Shown here piece by piece: positions 35,681 to 48,165 of a stretch of 64,000 bases of DNA. The position numbers and the translations under genes were made by a program. The notes beneath the pieces were generated by a model, which had not been told where the DNA came from, made no database searches, and saw only the letters and a program-made list of their open reading frames with translations. The DNA comes from Mytilus trossulus (lineage: Eukaryota; Mollusca; Bivalvia; Mytilida; Mytilidae), in contig NC_086386.1 in assembly GCF_036588685.1 (NCBI RefSeq), positions 23,022,931-23,086,930 on the forward strand, in the 5' to 3' direction. Every line of letters begins with the position of its first letter. Position 1 is the first letter of the stretch.

Positions 35681-37093
35681 TCGGCGCGTAGCAATCCGGA
35701 CAAATGTGTTAATTTCCTTGCCTTACTTCGTAATACAGGCCTTTAATAAAGCACCAAAGTATACCATCATCAGCATTATAACACAAAGAATTAAAACGCG
35801 CAGAGCCCGCTTTCCGTCTTTGGTTGATGATTACATAATCCCTAAGGGACCAACAATAGAATGGTAATATGATCGTGATCACCATGATTATGAATATAGA
35901 AATCTTCAACGATGAAACTGAAGAAAAAACTCAAATTTTAAACTAAGTGAGAATGTTTCAGAATATTTACCATATCGCCGTTTAGATATAAAAAAAAAAC
36001 ACTAAATAAAACAGAAAAGGAATTATCATAGTAGTAAAGACAGTTCAATATATAAAAAAATGTAACTATAATTGCCAATTATGAAACTTATTTGGCCACC
36101 ACAGATCAATTTACGCAGATAAAAGCACCTATAATTCTTTTCCTGTGTGAATAGTTTTACACTGGCACTTTATAGCTTGTTGTTCGGTGTGAGTCAATTG
36201 GATCCGTTATGTGTTGAAGACCATACTTTGACCTAAAGTTGTTTACTTTTACAAATTGTGACTCGGGTGGAGAGTTGTCTCATCGGCACCTTTTCCAAGT
36301 ATTCTTGTATCTACGTATAATAATTCACTGTACGGCCTTCACATGGATGGAAGCAGGTAGATAGTAACAAACTTTTAAAAGATTCGTCGAAGAGTATGCT
36401 ATTATAGCACTGAAACAGTTAGTTCTAACGCGCGTGCCTTTAATGTAGATATTGATTACATATAATCAATGATATATACTGTAAATACAAATTAAGGTGC
36501 TGAGGGCAATTAATTTCATTCATATTTTATGTAGGAACTCACAAGTCGCTGCTATTTCGCACTGTGGTTTTATTAGATGATAGAACTCAAAAATAGATAA
36601 TAATGTTAAGACTGTAATCACCTATAAATGATAAGCGTAAGATGAATAAGTGGAGACTTCTTCCGAGGTATTAGTATATAGTGTAGAAGGTTCATAATTT
36701 GTACTGGAGCGATAAAAGTACTAGTAATTAATTTATTTTTGAATTATGATTATACGTACGTGTGACGTCAAAATAATTTATTATCCATTAATTTATCAGT
36801 GATGTAGGTACGATCTACTTTCATATTAATGATTTTCTTGTAGTATTTTGAGTTCGAACTGCTCTACCTACATGTAAGATAGCAATTTTTCAAATTTTAT
36901 CAGGGATTGATGCTAATATGTTTATTTTATAAATATATTAAATGCGAAATACCACATGTCTAGCTTTAAATCGTCCGAACTCTGGGACACACAGTCATTA
37001 AACTTTTAGAGTACGTTTACTGTGAAATCAACTAATCAAAATTTTGGATATGGTGTTTGGAACAACAACTCTTAGACAGATTACTTACTCTAA
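35681..37093. other. No gene; reverse repeat D head at about 36230-36345
   Basis: GGAGAGTTGTCTCATCGGCA and ACTGTACGGCCTTCACATGG identify the repeat D fragment; the rest is AT-rich. Confidence 0.5.
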
Positions 37094-37299
37094 AGTAGAT
37101 AATACCAAAAGCACTTACGGAACAGCGCTTTTATTGCTGCAACACCGCCCCAGAGTAGCAATGAGGCCTTCAGCTCGGCATAATTATTCTCAAGTTTAAT
37201 ACGGTCCCCAGTACCTGTCATTGTTAAATATCTAATACGTTGATGTTTCATTTGAGCATAATCATCAGATTCTGACGACACAGTCGGTCTGTTTCTGTT
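37094..37299 (-). CDS. Candidate internal exon of an unrecognised protein
   Basis: On the - strand a frame without stops runs from about 37299 (after AACAG) to a GTAAGT donor (phase 1). It encodes SSESDDYAQMKHQR, then LTMTGTGDRIKLENN, then AELKASLLLWGGVAAIKAL. The composition (acidic start, basic middle, hydrophobic end) is unlike the surrounding AT-rich noise and there is a good donor, but no ATG and a poor pyrimidine tract at the acceptor. It could be an exon of a membrane-associated protein or a captured exon in a repeat. I do not recognise the family. Confidence 0.33.
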
Positions 37300-37894
37300 A
37301 TTTCAACACATTCATGTTGTGTACCCTCAAACGTTTCACTCGTACTAATCTATAGACTTTGATTTGGTGTACATTTTCATACGCACATGCAATGTGAATT
37401 ATGTCCGAAACATTTTATGGAATTAATTTGATCCTTATTTTATCTTTTCTTGCAGTCCAGCTATGTGCTCCAAAGATTTCTTCTTTTTTTTTGCATTTTA
37501 CTTAAACAGACCATTGTAAGGATATATGTGGTTTTCGCGAGAATATCTTTTTAACTGTGGCTACGTGGTGTGAATTTGGGATGATGACTACGGACCTTGT
37601 CTCTTTGTGGCTGGTTGTTTTAACTCCAAATATAGTTTTTTCATTTTTACCTTAACCTGTAATATTAGAAATACCTTTGCATATGTTCGTTGTTGTTCTT
37701 CAGTTTGCAGATTATATAGACTTATACATTATTTGTGTGCGATTTTCTCTGTGATGAATGTTCTTGCGAGTGTGTGTGGAGTGTTTCTGTCACGTAGACT
37801 AAGTATTGTCATTTTAGATACCGTTTTTTGACATTTCCATTACGGTGGAAGGTTTGGTTAGTCATTATCATGACCTGGTTCAACCCGCCATTTT
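37300..37894. other. No recognisable feature
   Basis: T-rich; hydrophobic frames here are a composition effect. Confidence 0.5.
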
Positions 37895-38125
37895 TCTTTA
37901 AATTTGCTGTACCAAGTCATCACGAATATAGCAGTTGTTGTCAAATAGTTCGTTTCTATGAATGTTGGCGTTTGTATGTTTTGTTGCACTTCAGTGTTTC
38001 TGTTGTTCCTTTGATTTTCTGTTATTGTTGATGTGTTACCCTCGGATTAATTTCGAAACCGGATTTTTTTTCTCTCAATTGATTTATGACTTTTGAAAAC
38101 CGGTATACTACTGCTGTCTTTATTT
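37895..38125 (-). repeat. Dispersed repeat B, reverse
   Basis: AGTTGTTGTCAAATAGTTCG, CACTTCAGTGTTTCTGTTGT and CCGGTATACTACTGCTGTC. It runs straight into repeat C at 38126. Confidence 0.7.
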
Positions 38126-38260
38126 ATGACAGCTGTTATCTAATCGTCTGATGTGTTTTATCATTTGAAGTTTTTGTCATTTGACTAAGGACTTTCCGTT
38201 TTGAATTTTCCTCGGAGTTCAGTATTTTTGTGATTTTACTTTTTGATATATATATATTTC
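38126..38260 (+). repeat. Dispersed repeat C
   Basis: TATGACAGCTGTTATCTAAT, GACTAAGGACTTTCCGTTTT and GAGTTCAGTATTTTTGTGAT. Confidence 0.65.
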
Positions 38261-38464
38261 GTATTATAACCAAAAACATTCCTTTTTTTCTTTCACATGG
38301 TATTTTTTAGTACAAAAAAAATAGACTCGAAATTTCCAAACTATCTGAAGGCATAATTAGCTACTACATGAAGTGTTTGGTACACTTCGTGTAAGATAGA
38401 TGAATTAATTGACTGATTGTTAATGTTTAACACCTCTTATAAAGCACACTCGGCTATATCATGC

Positions 38465-38580
38465 AGGTAGGTTTTTATTGGTGCACGGGGGAAGTCGGAG
38501 TACCCGAATATCGAACTTCGACATGAAAACTGGCAACCCTATAGTCAATTATAAAGTGACTAGGGACGACCCTTCAATCA
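38465..38580. mobile_element. SINE body fragment
   Basis: TTGGTGCACGGGGGAAGTCG, GAGTACCCG and CTTCGACATGAAAACTGGCA resemble the conserved body of a bivalve tRNA-derived SINE (family knowledge). No tRNA head is present here. Confidence 0.4.
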
Positions 38581-39189
38581 GTATAGCCATAAAGAAAAAT
38601 AGTTAACGTGCAATAAATTCCAAATTATAAGAGGTGAGAAATGCGCAGTATCTCATTAATACAAGAAAATATGCAGAAAATTTAAATCAATCACTTAACG
38701 AAAGACCACCTGTTAAACTTATAGCTACATATATAAATGTCAAATATTTGATCTTTTAATTAAGCGCACACTCACAGACAATAATAGGAAATCTGTTTGG
38801 CATTCCATGTTTTTATTGTGTTATGATGTTTTTACAATATGTTTGTTTATACGTTGCTTTCTGCTACACGGTTGGTTGTTTTATAACATTAATTATTTCC
38901 TTCGTTTTTGTACAATTATTAATTAATTTGATGTAATTGGTGCGATTGTAGTAACCTAGAGGTGTTTATCATCGCAAAAAATATACAATGACAGTTAAAA
39001 ACAAATAAAAAAATGCCACCGTGCAAGGAACGCGATTCTTTAGTTGTTTACATTCAATGGGTTCTTTCTCTAGCAATATTACGGGAGGCGTTCCATGCTC
39101 GATGCGCAAGTGATCTTGTTGGTGGCTCCAGCATTCTCAAAATGTCTTGCACAAATATGATAACTAATATTCAAATAATGAATATTTAA
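38581..39189. other. No recognisable feature
   Basis: AT-rich, no coding-like frame. Confidence 0.55.
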
Positions 39190-39500
39190 TTAGTTACCAA
39201 AAGTACCAGGATTATAATGTAGCACGCCAGACACTCGTTTCGTCTACATATGACTCATCATTGACGCTCATATCAAAATAGTTATAAAGCCAAACAAGTA
39301 CAAATTTGAAGAGCATTGGGGATCCAAAATTCCAAAAATTTGTGCCAAATACGGCTAAGGTAATCTATTCCTGGGACAATAAAATCCTTAGTTTTTCGAA
39401 CGAAATTTAAATTTTTTATCAGGATTTTTTTTTAAAATGACCACATAATTGATATTCATGTCAACGCCGAAGTGCTGACTACTGGGCTGATGATACCCTC
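39190..39500 (-). repeat. Dispersed repeat A, long copy
   Basis: From AAAAGTACCAGGATTATAAT to GTGCTGACTACTGGGCTGAT in reverse orientation; includes GAAGAGCATTGGGGATCCAA. Confidence 0.7.
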
Positions 39501-41473
39501 GGGGAGGAAACGTTTAAAAACGACGGGGAACGAGATTACAAAAGTAAGCACAGTTTGAAAAGGTTATCCTGGCTGTTGCAATAAACTGACTTCGGTTAAA
39601 GCCTGAGAGTTTGTACATTAGGATAACAGAGAAATATCACAGTAAACAAGGAGAGAGGGGGAATATTATTGCACAAAATAAAAAAATATTTTTTATCAGT
39701 TAAAGTACATCCAATGAAACCCGACTTAACAATGTTAAAGATCCAAATCTCCAATGAATGACATTTGGCAATATTCTGCACCGTTTATACCAAACTTATG
39801 GATCTCTTAGCCGGGAATCAACACTAATCCGTAATTTAAAATTGGTGAGAACGTATACTATATGCAAAATAGCAACAAAAATATATTATTATGTTTTGAT
39901 ATGAATATAAAATAGGAAAGGTAAATTGACGTTGTGGACACAAAATCAGTTTAAAATTCAAATACCTGTTATTCTATATCTATATAGCCGGGTAAAATGG
40001 CCTGTTTGCTGGGGGATCAGCTTCACAGGTAGAACAAGGTATCCGAAAGATGCGTTGCCCGTACGTCCTAACACCAGATATAGCCGGGTAAAATGGCTAT
40101 TCGGCTAAATGTAAATCAAGAAGGAAGATTCGCTCCTTAAACTTTTATTTCAGCAGTCCGGCAAGACCGAACAACAAACTCCAAACTAAATGTAATGTAA
40201 TATACAAACAATAACAATATATATAAGCACAAGCAATTAACTTAAAGGATTAAGAAGATGACAAATTAGAAATAACAATAGATTAAAAGAGTAATTAGTG
40301 TCCGACACGTATTTGAAAATTATAGTCCAAACTGTCACATAGAATGAATAATGAAATAAATAGAGTAAATGCATTTAAGACCTTTGTCCAAGATTATGAC
40401 ACATAATCCGTGTAAAACACTTATGCCTAAATTTACGACAAAGTCTAGAATAATTAAATACATGCAAAACCTAAATATATTAAAACAATTGAATTACTAA
40501 AATATTGTTTAAAAACTAATTTCATTGCACTGTCCAAATTGTCCGGTCATATCTATAACACGGTCAGACACAATAAGGTATAACTTCTAAATCAAAAGTA
40601 AAATCAAATGTAATTATGTATAAAACATGCAACCAAAACGGAAAGAGATTTTTCTGACATAGTGTTTTGCTATCAAAGGCAAATAACGAAGTGTTGCATG
40701 TATATATAATATGCCTTTCGATACTTAACTCTATGTATATTCCTCTTATTAATTTCACCAGTGCATCCTAGTAGGGTGTGTTTCGCCTTATTACGAAAAC
40801 TTTAGAACATTACGGGTTTTTTTTTATTAAAAATTTCCTATCGTGAATAAAGTTTAAAGAATCGTAATGCAATGAGAGACATCACAGCATCACTGTAGTA
40901 CTGTAGTACACAGCATCGATAATTATTTTATCGCCCAGATCGATCTTTACAACGTAAATATTAAACGTTTGTATGCCATAGATAAAAGTTGACAAGTTGT
41001 TCATGTAAATTATTTATTCAATGTTTAAGACAAGTATAAGCACACATGATACAGTTGAGAGACCTGTACCTTAGACAGCGTACTCCCAGATGTCGTAAAC
41101 AAACACGCCGTTTTATGTTTTCGGTTTGTGATTGTATAATTGTTAAGAAATGAACCTTAAAATCGTTACTTTGATATGTTATCGGAGTTACGACAGAAGG
41201 TGTTAATTTTGTATTAACTTCAAAGTTTTTACTTCAAAAAGATCAAAAAAGGTCAAACCGTTTACGTTACCTACCACGCTGTTACTGTAGCAGTGGTGAA
41301 TAAATTCCATTGGAATAGTTTTAGAAATTTGCTTTCTCTGAAGTTTTAATGACTTCAATACAATGATATTTCTAAAACAATCCTGTTTTAAATAAAAACT
41401 CTATTAATTTTTTGACGTGAATAACATGAAACATAAGTTATGTAGGTGTACTGCATATAGCAGATAAGACAAA
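39501..41473. other. No gene; one 18-base direct repeat
   Basis: TATAGCCGGGTAAAATGG occurs at about 39984 and 40078, bracketing a GC-richer 95-base block (CGTTGCCCGTACGTCC). The rest is AT-rich and unrecognised. Confidence 0.45.
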
Positions 41474-41539
41474 GTGTACATAAAATGCATTGGCATCGAG
41501 TGGGTTGTAGGTTCATTTAGTTTCCTCTCTTTATTACCT

Positions 41540-41836
41540 ATGCATAGTGTCCCCGGAAAGATAAGGGAAAGGGAATATGTGTGGGATATAGACGAGACAA
41601 TATATATGTTAAATATATGTTTCGATATGAATAATAATGCAACTTATAGAGCAGGAATATTGAAATTACCATACTGTTTATGTTTAAATTGTATTTTATT
41701 TTATTTTTTTGTGATTTTTTTTTGTACTTCTAATTGTTCTTTTTGCTTGCTTTTGTTTGCTACCGTTTACATTTGTTTGTATGTATTTAATGAGCTAACA
41801 GTTTCTGAAATGTCTTTTCATGAAAAAATGTCATGA
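41540..41836 (+). other. Unrecognised small open frame with hydrophobic C-terminal half
   Basis: From the in-frame ATG at 41540, 98 codons encode a polar start (VPGKIREREYVWDIDETIYM) and then two hydrophobic stretches (FYFFVIFFC; LLLFATVYICLYV). T-rich DNA easily produces such hydrophobic reading, and no splice site, homologue or promoter supports it. Probably chance, listed because the polar half looks coding-like. Confidence 0.15.
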
Positions 41837-42075
41837 TACGCAATACTGTATCCTTTTTCTTCAATGAAATTTCGTTTTACATTTTTTCATTTCGTATTCA
41901 CATGATCATTTGTATATGAAGTTTTAATTTAATCAAAATTGATGTATTTGAGGAGCTCCTTGAATATTTCTGGGCCTTTATAATTCGATTTCAAGATGTC
42001 TTGAAATATTTCAGGGACCTTAATGTCGAATTGTGAAGGTCCTGAAGTTTTTGACTTTCATAAAATTTAGTGGTT

Positions 42076-42098
42076 TTGGGGGGGGGGGGGGGGGGGGT
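42076..42098 (+). repeat. Poly-G tract
   Basis: About 20 consecutive G after TTTT, striking in AT-rich DNA; a candidate G-quadruplex. Similar shorter tracts lie at 3471-3478 and 29339-29351. Confidence 0.85.
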
Positions 42099-43441
42099 TC
42101 TGCAATATATAATTATAGAGATCCGTAATGTAAGAATTTAATATCTTGCTTGTGCATGGAAACAGAGGAAATTTTCGAAAAAAAAGTTTATCGTAAATAG
42201 ACTCTCGGAAAAACACTCAGTTATTTATGGATATCCTGAATGAATGCGAATTATGGAGTTCCTAAAAATTTTCAAAATTTGAGTAAATTCGTGCCTCGTT
42301 TTTAAGTTTATAATACTCTGGATCATTTTATTTGTTGTAGAAAAGGACTGGTATATTTGCACTCTACAAATCATTGGCGCAGTAAAAATTTCTTCTAGAC
42401 TGAGTGGATGATTTCATAATTTCATTTTTGTTATTGTTTGTTTCCTTGATTAAAACTATATCTAGTCTCGTCTTCATTCAAACCTATCCCAATATAATTA
42501 CTCCTATTTTCAACAAGTATCTATATTTGTTAAACATTTGATTTTAATAAAGGATTTATTAGTTTTCACACAGCGGTATATAGCCAATTATTCGTTCATT
42601 AACTTTTTGTTATATCTTAACCTTTTCTTATTTCTTAAATTTCCAAAGAAGTTCACTGTAGGGAATCTTTTAAGTGAAATAGGGAATCGACTGGCGACAT
42701 TCTCAATGGCTGAAGTGCGACCACTAGTAGCCAAGGCACCGATATAGTTTGAATTTAACATAAAATACGACAATTCCGGTAGTATTATACAAATTTATAA
42801 TTGAATAAAATTTGTTTTTAATAAATATGTTGTTAATACGAATTATAGGTGGGTGGTCTAATATTTTGGTATTTTCAAATCATTTTTAAATTAATTTTCT
42901 TTAAAAGAAGAATGAATCGATCTTTTTTTTATAAGTCCGAAAATTAATTTTCTTTGTTATTTTAAAGAGATCAAAAATTATTATCATATAAACCAATCCT
43001 AACTGATTTTATAGAGTAAAAAGTTCCCATAGAGTTGCGTATAACCACGCCATGACAGACTATCGTCATATCAAATCTTCTTTTTTTTAGTTTACATTTT
43101 CTCTCACAGTTATTTGATAGATGAGATGTGATCGAATCTCTAGCAGTACTTTAAAAATCTTCGAATAGAAATTTACAACTTGACAAAGTAAACTGTAATG
43201 ATATCCAAAAAATAATTTTGAGATCAAACAATTTCATAACAGTTATGATAGAAAACCTCAACTATATATATAATCAGATTTCCATTTAAGTGAAATACTT
43301 GGAAATATAACGGATGCGTGTGCTATATTAGGCAGTTATTAAACTAGATAGTGCATTACAGAATATGTTAATGTTAAAAAAAAAATATATATATTTTAAA
43401 CTCTTCCGGCCATACGTTTGGCTGTGCTGGGTGTTGTTAAA
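42099..43441. other. No recognised gene
   Basis: A short frame around 42640-42747 (LSEIGNRLATFSMAEVRPL) looks coding-like in composition but has no splice or start context. Confidence 0.4.
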
Positions 43442-43620
43442 TACATTGAAACCCGTTCAAACCGAACCTCTTCGGGACTTTAGGGGGTTTTGGCCGATGT
43501 TCGGTTTTATCAGGTTCACAACGCACATATGATAATTTGATATTACGATGCTAACGAACATGTTTGGTTTAGATAGGTTTTCGGTTTATGCAGGATTCGG
43601 TTTAGTCAGGATTCACTGTA
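43442..43620. mobile_element. ~179-bp MITE with iterated AAACCGAA motifs in its ends
   Basis: The left end TACATTGAAACCC...AAACCGAA and the complement of the right end TACAGTGAATCC...AAACCGAA agree at about 19 of 25 positions. CGGTTT-type units occur about four times on the right and once on the left. Confidence 0.6.
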
Positions 43621-44089
43621 CACAACAACGTCATGTATGAACAGCCGACCGTACAAAACCTTCATTGGTTGGGAAGGCCGTTAAAAAACCTGGTGTCTGA
43701 ATGAAGACGTTAAAGTTCAATTTAGTAGCGAGGATGCACTTTGAACACTATGAAGAATCTGTGCAAAATCTTTCTGAACGGCTGTAGGTGACCATAATCT
43801 TTTGCCAGGCAAAATGTCTGTCCCTGACCACCGTACCCTCATTTTTGAAGGGCCGCTAAACCTATTTTTCGTCCTTCACCCCAGTCAACCCCTACCTTGC
43901 AGAACTTATTTGATTATATGTATTGTTATATTGTTCAAGTTCTGAACATGTGGAAGGTATTTGCCACCGGATGTTGGTCAAAACAGTAATAAATTATAAA
44001 AACTCATAAAAATATAACGTTTATCATTTAGTGCAACGGATACAGAAGACTCGTATATGGAGCACGAATCAAATCGACCAGACGGATAA

Positions 44090-44720
44090 AGCTACAAATT
44101 GTGACTTGGATAGAGAGTTGTCTCATTGGCACTCATACCACATCTTCTTATTTCTACACCGAAACAAAAATTACCATATTCATCGCAGGTCCAAGTTTGT
44201 CTAAAGTCAAAAATGGAACCTCCATTAGAGAAACATACAAGTATGATTAAAATTAAAATCAAAATGAAGTTTGACAAGAACGCAAAATGATAATTCTTGT
44301 TCATATAAAAAAGATGTGGTATGATTTCCAATGAGACAACTTATATCAAGAGATCAAAAATGACACAGAAATACCGCATAGTCAGCAATAAAAGTCCTCG
44401 AAATCATAAATGTAAAACAGTTCAAACGAGAAAACTAATGGCTTAATTAATGTACAAAAAATGAAAGAAAACAATTATGTAACACAGCAACAAACGACAA
44501 CCACTGAATTACAGGCTCCCGACTCGGGACAGGCATATACATACATAATCTGGTGAGTTGAAACCTGTATAAGTGGGATCCCTACCCTCCCCTAATCTCG
44601 GACAGTGGTGTAACAGTACAACATAAGAACGAACTATAAAAGTCAGTTGAAAAAGGTTTATCTCATCAGATGGATACAAAGAGAGTGAACGTGGCAGGGT
44701 ACTTGTACATCCAAACAACA
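44090..44720. repeat. Dispersed repeat D: reverse head (44090-44155) then long forward copy (44303-44720)
   Basis: The forward copy is the longest: GATGTGGTATGATTTCCAAT, GTAAAACAGTTCAAACGAGA, ACAGGCTCCCGACTCGGGAC, TCGGACAGTGGTGTAACAGT and GTGGCAGGGTACTTGTACA. The reverse head (TAGAGAGTTGTCTCATTGGC) faces it. Confidence 0.7.
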
Positions 44721-46199
44721 ACATACTAAGTACAGGTCTTAGAGTAATCGCAGTTAATAAAAGCTAGTTTAAAGCCAATAACAGCCTGATTGTAGATGGA
44801 ATTGCATATGTATATATAACAATAATATTTAGTTTGCCTTTAATTTACTGTTAAAAAAGTCAAAACTAATACCAATAAAAACAATATTCAAAGATCTAAT
44901 TACAGTGTTTTGTTAAATTGGTAACCTTCATAGTTTCATTTCATGATTTCGGGATGATATAAATTATAGCTGCAACTGTATTTGTCGTAATTATTTATAA
45001 AAAAAAAACACATTCAAGTATGTTCCTATATAAATGACGTTTGGGTCATGGATCAGAATCCATGTTTCTTTCTTCTCAGATCTTCTCATAGTCTTCCAGA
45101 GTAGCTCTAGGAAAAGTGTAGAGCAATACCCAAGACTAGGGGAGATAATCTCGTGTAGATGTTTGATCATCGCCTGGTTTAAAACTGCAATCTCACCATG
45201 ACATACTTTAAAAGTTACCTATTTATAAATATCATTGACTCTTTTTAAATCAGATTTACACTTTATCAAACACGGTAACAAAAGTGGATTAAATACTGTT
45301 AAAAGTAAAAGTAATAAAGCAATACTTGTAAGGATATGATAGTTTGTTTTATATTTTGTTTTGTCAAATTTCTTCTGATTGTAGTGTTAGATAACCCAAC
45401 GCAAGACGGGAAAAACATAGATATTATGTATTTACATGTTGATAAAAAAAATATAAAATAAAAAAAAAATATAATAGGATATTAATATGCACAAAATAAT
45501 ATCCCTTTCATAATATTTATAATTGAGACCCCGCGCTCTTTTGAATGGTTGGTCCTTAAAGAAGAAATTGATATAATTGTAAAAGGATGTTGTCAATAAA
45601 ATTGTATCAAAAATGACAAGCTTGGTTCAGTTGTCTTACAAAACGACTGGAAGACATGAATGCGAAGGGCATTTATCTGATGAGACAAGTTTTTATCCTA
45701 TTTTTAACAGACAAAATCCTGTTATTTATTTGGCGGACAATCGAAAAGGCGATCCCAGATGTATGCGTTCATTAACTTGAAACCCGTTTATCAGTGTTTT
45801 TCATAATTTAATATGTTGTTATTGATGACAAAACTAGAGGTAAATTACTATATTGAATAGTTTTATCTCTGTCTTATGTATAGGAGTTACGATAATTGCA
45901 CTTTATGCCATTCCGAGCGATAACTTGAAAATGCTAGCTCAAACCCAAATCATGACAACATAGACTAAGAGGTTTTACTTATTTTCATATGGATAAATCA
46001 CAAGTTCCTTTGATAGTACCTTGTGTGAAGAGACATCCATTTTGCTAATTGCAATTAGTGAAAGCTTACATCAAAAGAATTTGTACATTTGTTAAGGCAG
46101 CAAAAATGATTACAAATAACTCAAACGCAGGTTATGGGAACCAATTTGCTATAAAAAGCAGACGCATATATTATATATGCAATCATAAACTCATTATAC
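44721..46199. other. No recognisable feature
   Basis: AT-rich, no coding-like frame or clear repeat. Confidence 0.55.
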
Positions 46200-46420
46200 A
46201 TGGTATACTGCAGTAAACCTCGTCACTTTTTAGTCCATCATAGAAATAAAAACAGCCACTTACAATATATTTGTTTAGGGGCCAGCTAAAGGACGACTCC
46301 GGGTGCGGGAATTTCTCGCTGCATTGAAGACCTGTTGGTGACCTTCTGCTGTTGTCTGATCTATGGTCGGGTTGTTGTCTATTTGACACATTTCCCATTT
46401 CCATTCTCAATTTTACTTCA
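46200..46420 (-). repeat. Dispersed repeat I, reverse
   Basis: TTTAGGGGCCAGCTAAAGGA, GCATTGAAGACCTGTTGGTG and TATGGTCGGGTTGTTGTCTA. It produces a spurious 84-residue frame on the - strand. Confidence 0.65.
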
Positions 46421-46959
46421 AAGACATCTTCCTGCAAAGAAATAAAAACAGTCTCTTCAAATACATCTTCCTGTTTGGATCAAGTTTCCAAAAACAAAGT
46501 CTTAGTTAGATATGGCAAAACAATGCAAACACCATAAAAGGAAAAAGAAGATATCTCGAATGATGCAGGTGGGAAGCTTTTCACATTAACATTTGTTTAT
46601 TGATTGATTTATTAAAAGTGCGTATTGTACCGGTTTTTTTTGTAACTTTGTGCTGCCTTTGTACAGGCTATTCGGCTTTACCATGACTGGCTTTTTCGGT
46701 AAAGAAACTTGTAATGTGTTTGCTCTGTACAAACATTTTCTTCAATTACATACACTTTAAACAGGAACAAGATTGTTTTTAATTCAATGTTGTTTTTTGT
46801 TGAAATGAAATTAACTTCTATTCCTTCCCTCCTCAAACACACTTTGGCTTTCTTGGCTCTTTCTTGGGAGAACTTACTTTTAAAACACAAGTCTTTCAAA
46901 ATATAACCTAACCGCAAAAATGACGAATGCGGTCAAACAAGGTGCTAAAACATTTTGTT
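46421..46959. other. No recognisable feature
   Basis: A 79-codon frame on the - strand (46678-46917) lacks an ATG start and recognisable motifs. Confidence 0.5.
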
Positions 46960-47240
46960 AAAGACAGGCAAAAAGTAAAATTACAAAAATACTGATGAAC
47001 TCCTAAGAAAATTCAAAGAGCAAAGTCCTTAATCAAACATGATGAAATGGCAAAACCAAACTGAGCTCAAACACATCAAACGAGTAACAACTGTCGTATT
47101 TCTGACTTGGTGCAGGCATTTTCTAATGTATTAAATAATGGATCCGATTAAATCTGTTTTTCATAGCTAGCTAAACCTCTCACTTGTATAACAGACACTT
47201 TCAAACTCATGAGTAGAAAATAAACTGACAACGCCATGGC
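46960..47240 (-). repeat. Dispersed repeat C, reverse, downstream of the methyltransferase gene
   Basis: AAAATACTGATGAACTCCTA, ACGAGTAACAACTGTCGTAT, GACTTGGTGCAGGCATTTTC and CTAAACCTCTCACTTGTATA. Confidence 0.6.
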
Positions 47241-47358
47241 AAAAAAGAAAAGACGAAAAAACAGTTTGCAAAGCAGTATACAAAACATAAACATAGAAAA
47301 AAATAAAAACTACATGAGCAACACGTTCACACCAATATATATGCATTGTAAATCATTT

Positions 47359-47364
47359 TTTATT
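47359..47364 (-). terminator. Poly(A) signal of the BUD23-like gene
   Basis: AATAAA on the - strand, about 70 bases past the stop codon, the expected spacing for a short 3' UTR. Hexamers of this type are frequent in AT-rich DNA, so position is the main support. Confidence 0.45.
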
Positions 47365-47433
47365 AGAGTATTTTAATTGTCATCAAAATTTAAACATTGA
47401 ACTTTGGAAATTGCAAACTGCTTACATTTGTAA

Positions 47434-48165
47434 CTATGGTCGTCCTTTGGAATTCTGTGTCAAATATAAAAAGAGTTTTACTCCTCTATTGGCACTTGGA
47501 TAATCACTGACCAGAAATCCGTTAAAGAATTTTTCAGCACAGCTTAAAGTTAATTCCAGATCTGTAACAACTTTCGGGTAAAATTGAAACACTGCTTTAC
47601 CGTTCTTATCAAGAATAAACTGCAGAGTCCGAAAAAGATTAAGTAAATAATGTTCTTTTATGAACCATTGCAAAACCGAAACACTTATAGCATATTTAAA
47701 TGTTTCAGGTCGAAAGTTTACTCCAGTAGAAACGTCTAATTGTACAAAATCGTTCAATGATGTGTTCGATTTAGCATGTGCAAGAAGACTTTGACTAATG
47801 TCTACACCTATAACCATGTGCCCTTTAGATTCAATTATTTGTGAAGAAACACCATTACCACATCCGATATCAAGAAACATTTCTTTTCTTTTTCCTGCAG
47901 ACGGAACATTCATAAGATTCAATGCATAAAGGGTCATATCCCGTTGTATTGCCGTGTTACGTTCATTTGCTATATATTTTATCACTTCTTGCTCACCATA
48001 CATTTTTGCACCAGCTACTTCCGGTCTCCTAGCATGTCCTCCTTTCAAGTTTCTCACACCAAATTTTGCGATATCTTTTGTTAATTTGAACTTATGATCT
48101 CCAATAAATGGAACCTTGTTCAACTGTGTGTCTTTCAACAAGAAAATAAATCTCTCCTTAGTCAT
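47434..48165 (-). CDS. BUD23-like SAM-dependent methyltransferase, single exon
   Basis: 243 residues, ATG at 48165, stop TAG at 47434-47436. Residues 46-243 match the BUD23/WBSCR22 family, which N7-methylates a guanine in 18S rRNA during 40S assembly: RRPE (46-49), NERNTAIQRDM (67-77), SAM motif I LDIGCGNG (98-105), GVDIS (120-124), SVSVLQWF (161-168), AVFQFYP (191-197) and SDYP (220-223). Two things differ from the canonical protein, about 281 residues in human: a 45-residue N-terminal extension of unknown role, and loss of the basic C-terminal tail. The absence of introns suggests an old retrocopy or a diverged paralogue; the frame is intact, so it is probably under selection. The SAM-binding residues are conserved, but an rRNA substrate cannot be assumed. 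Confidence 0.85.
   Translation of the reverse strand: MTKERFIFLLKDTQLNKVPFIGDHKFKLTKDIAKFGVRNLKGGHARRPEVAGAKMYGEQEVIKYIANERNTAIQRDMTLYALNLMNVPSAGKRKEMFLDIGCGNGVSSQIIESKGHMVIGVDISQSLLAHAKSNTSLNDFVQLDVSTGVNFRPETFKYAISVSVLQWFIKEHYLLNLFRTLQFILDKNGKAVFQFYPKVVTDLELTLSCAEKFFNGFLVSDYPSANRGVKLFLYLTQNSKGRP

Noticed and set aside
45461..45480. Poly-A rich stretch as a retrocopy tail
   Set aside because: No coding or retroelement sequence immediately upstream; similar A-runs are common in this AT-rich window.
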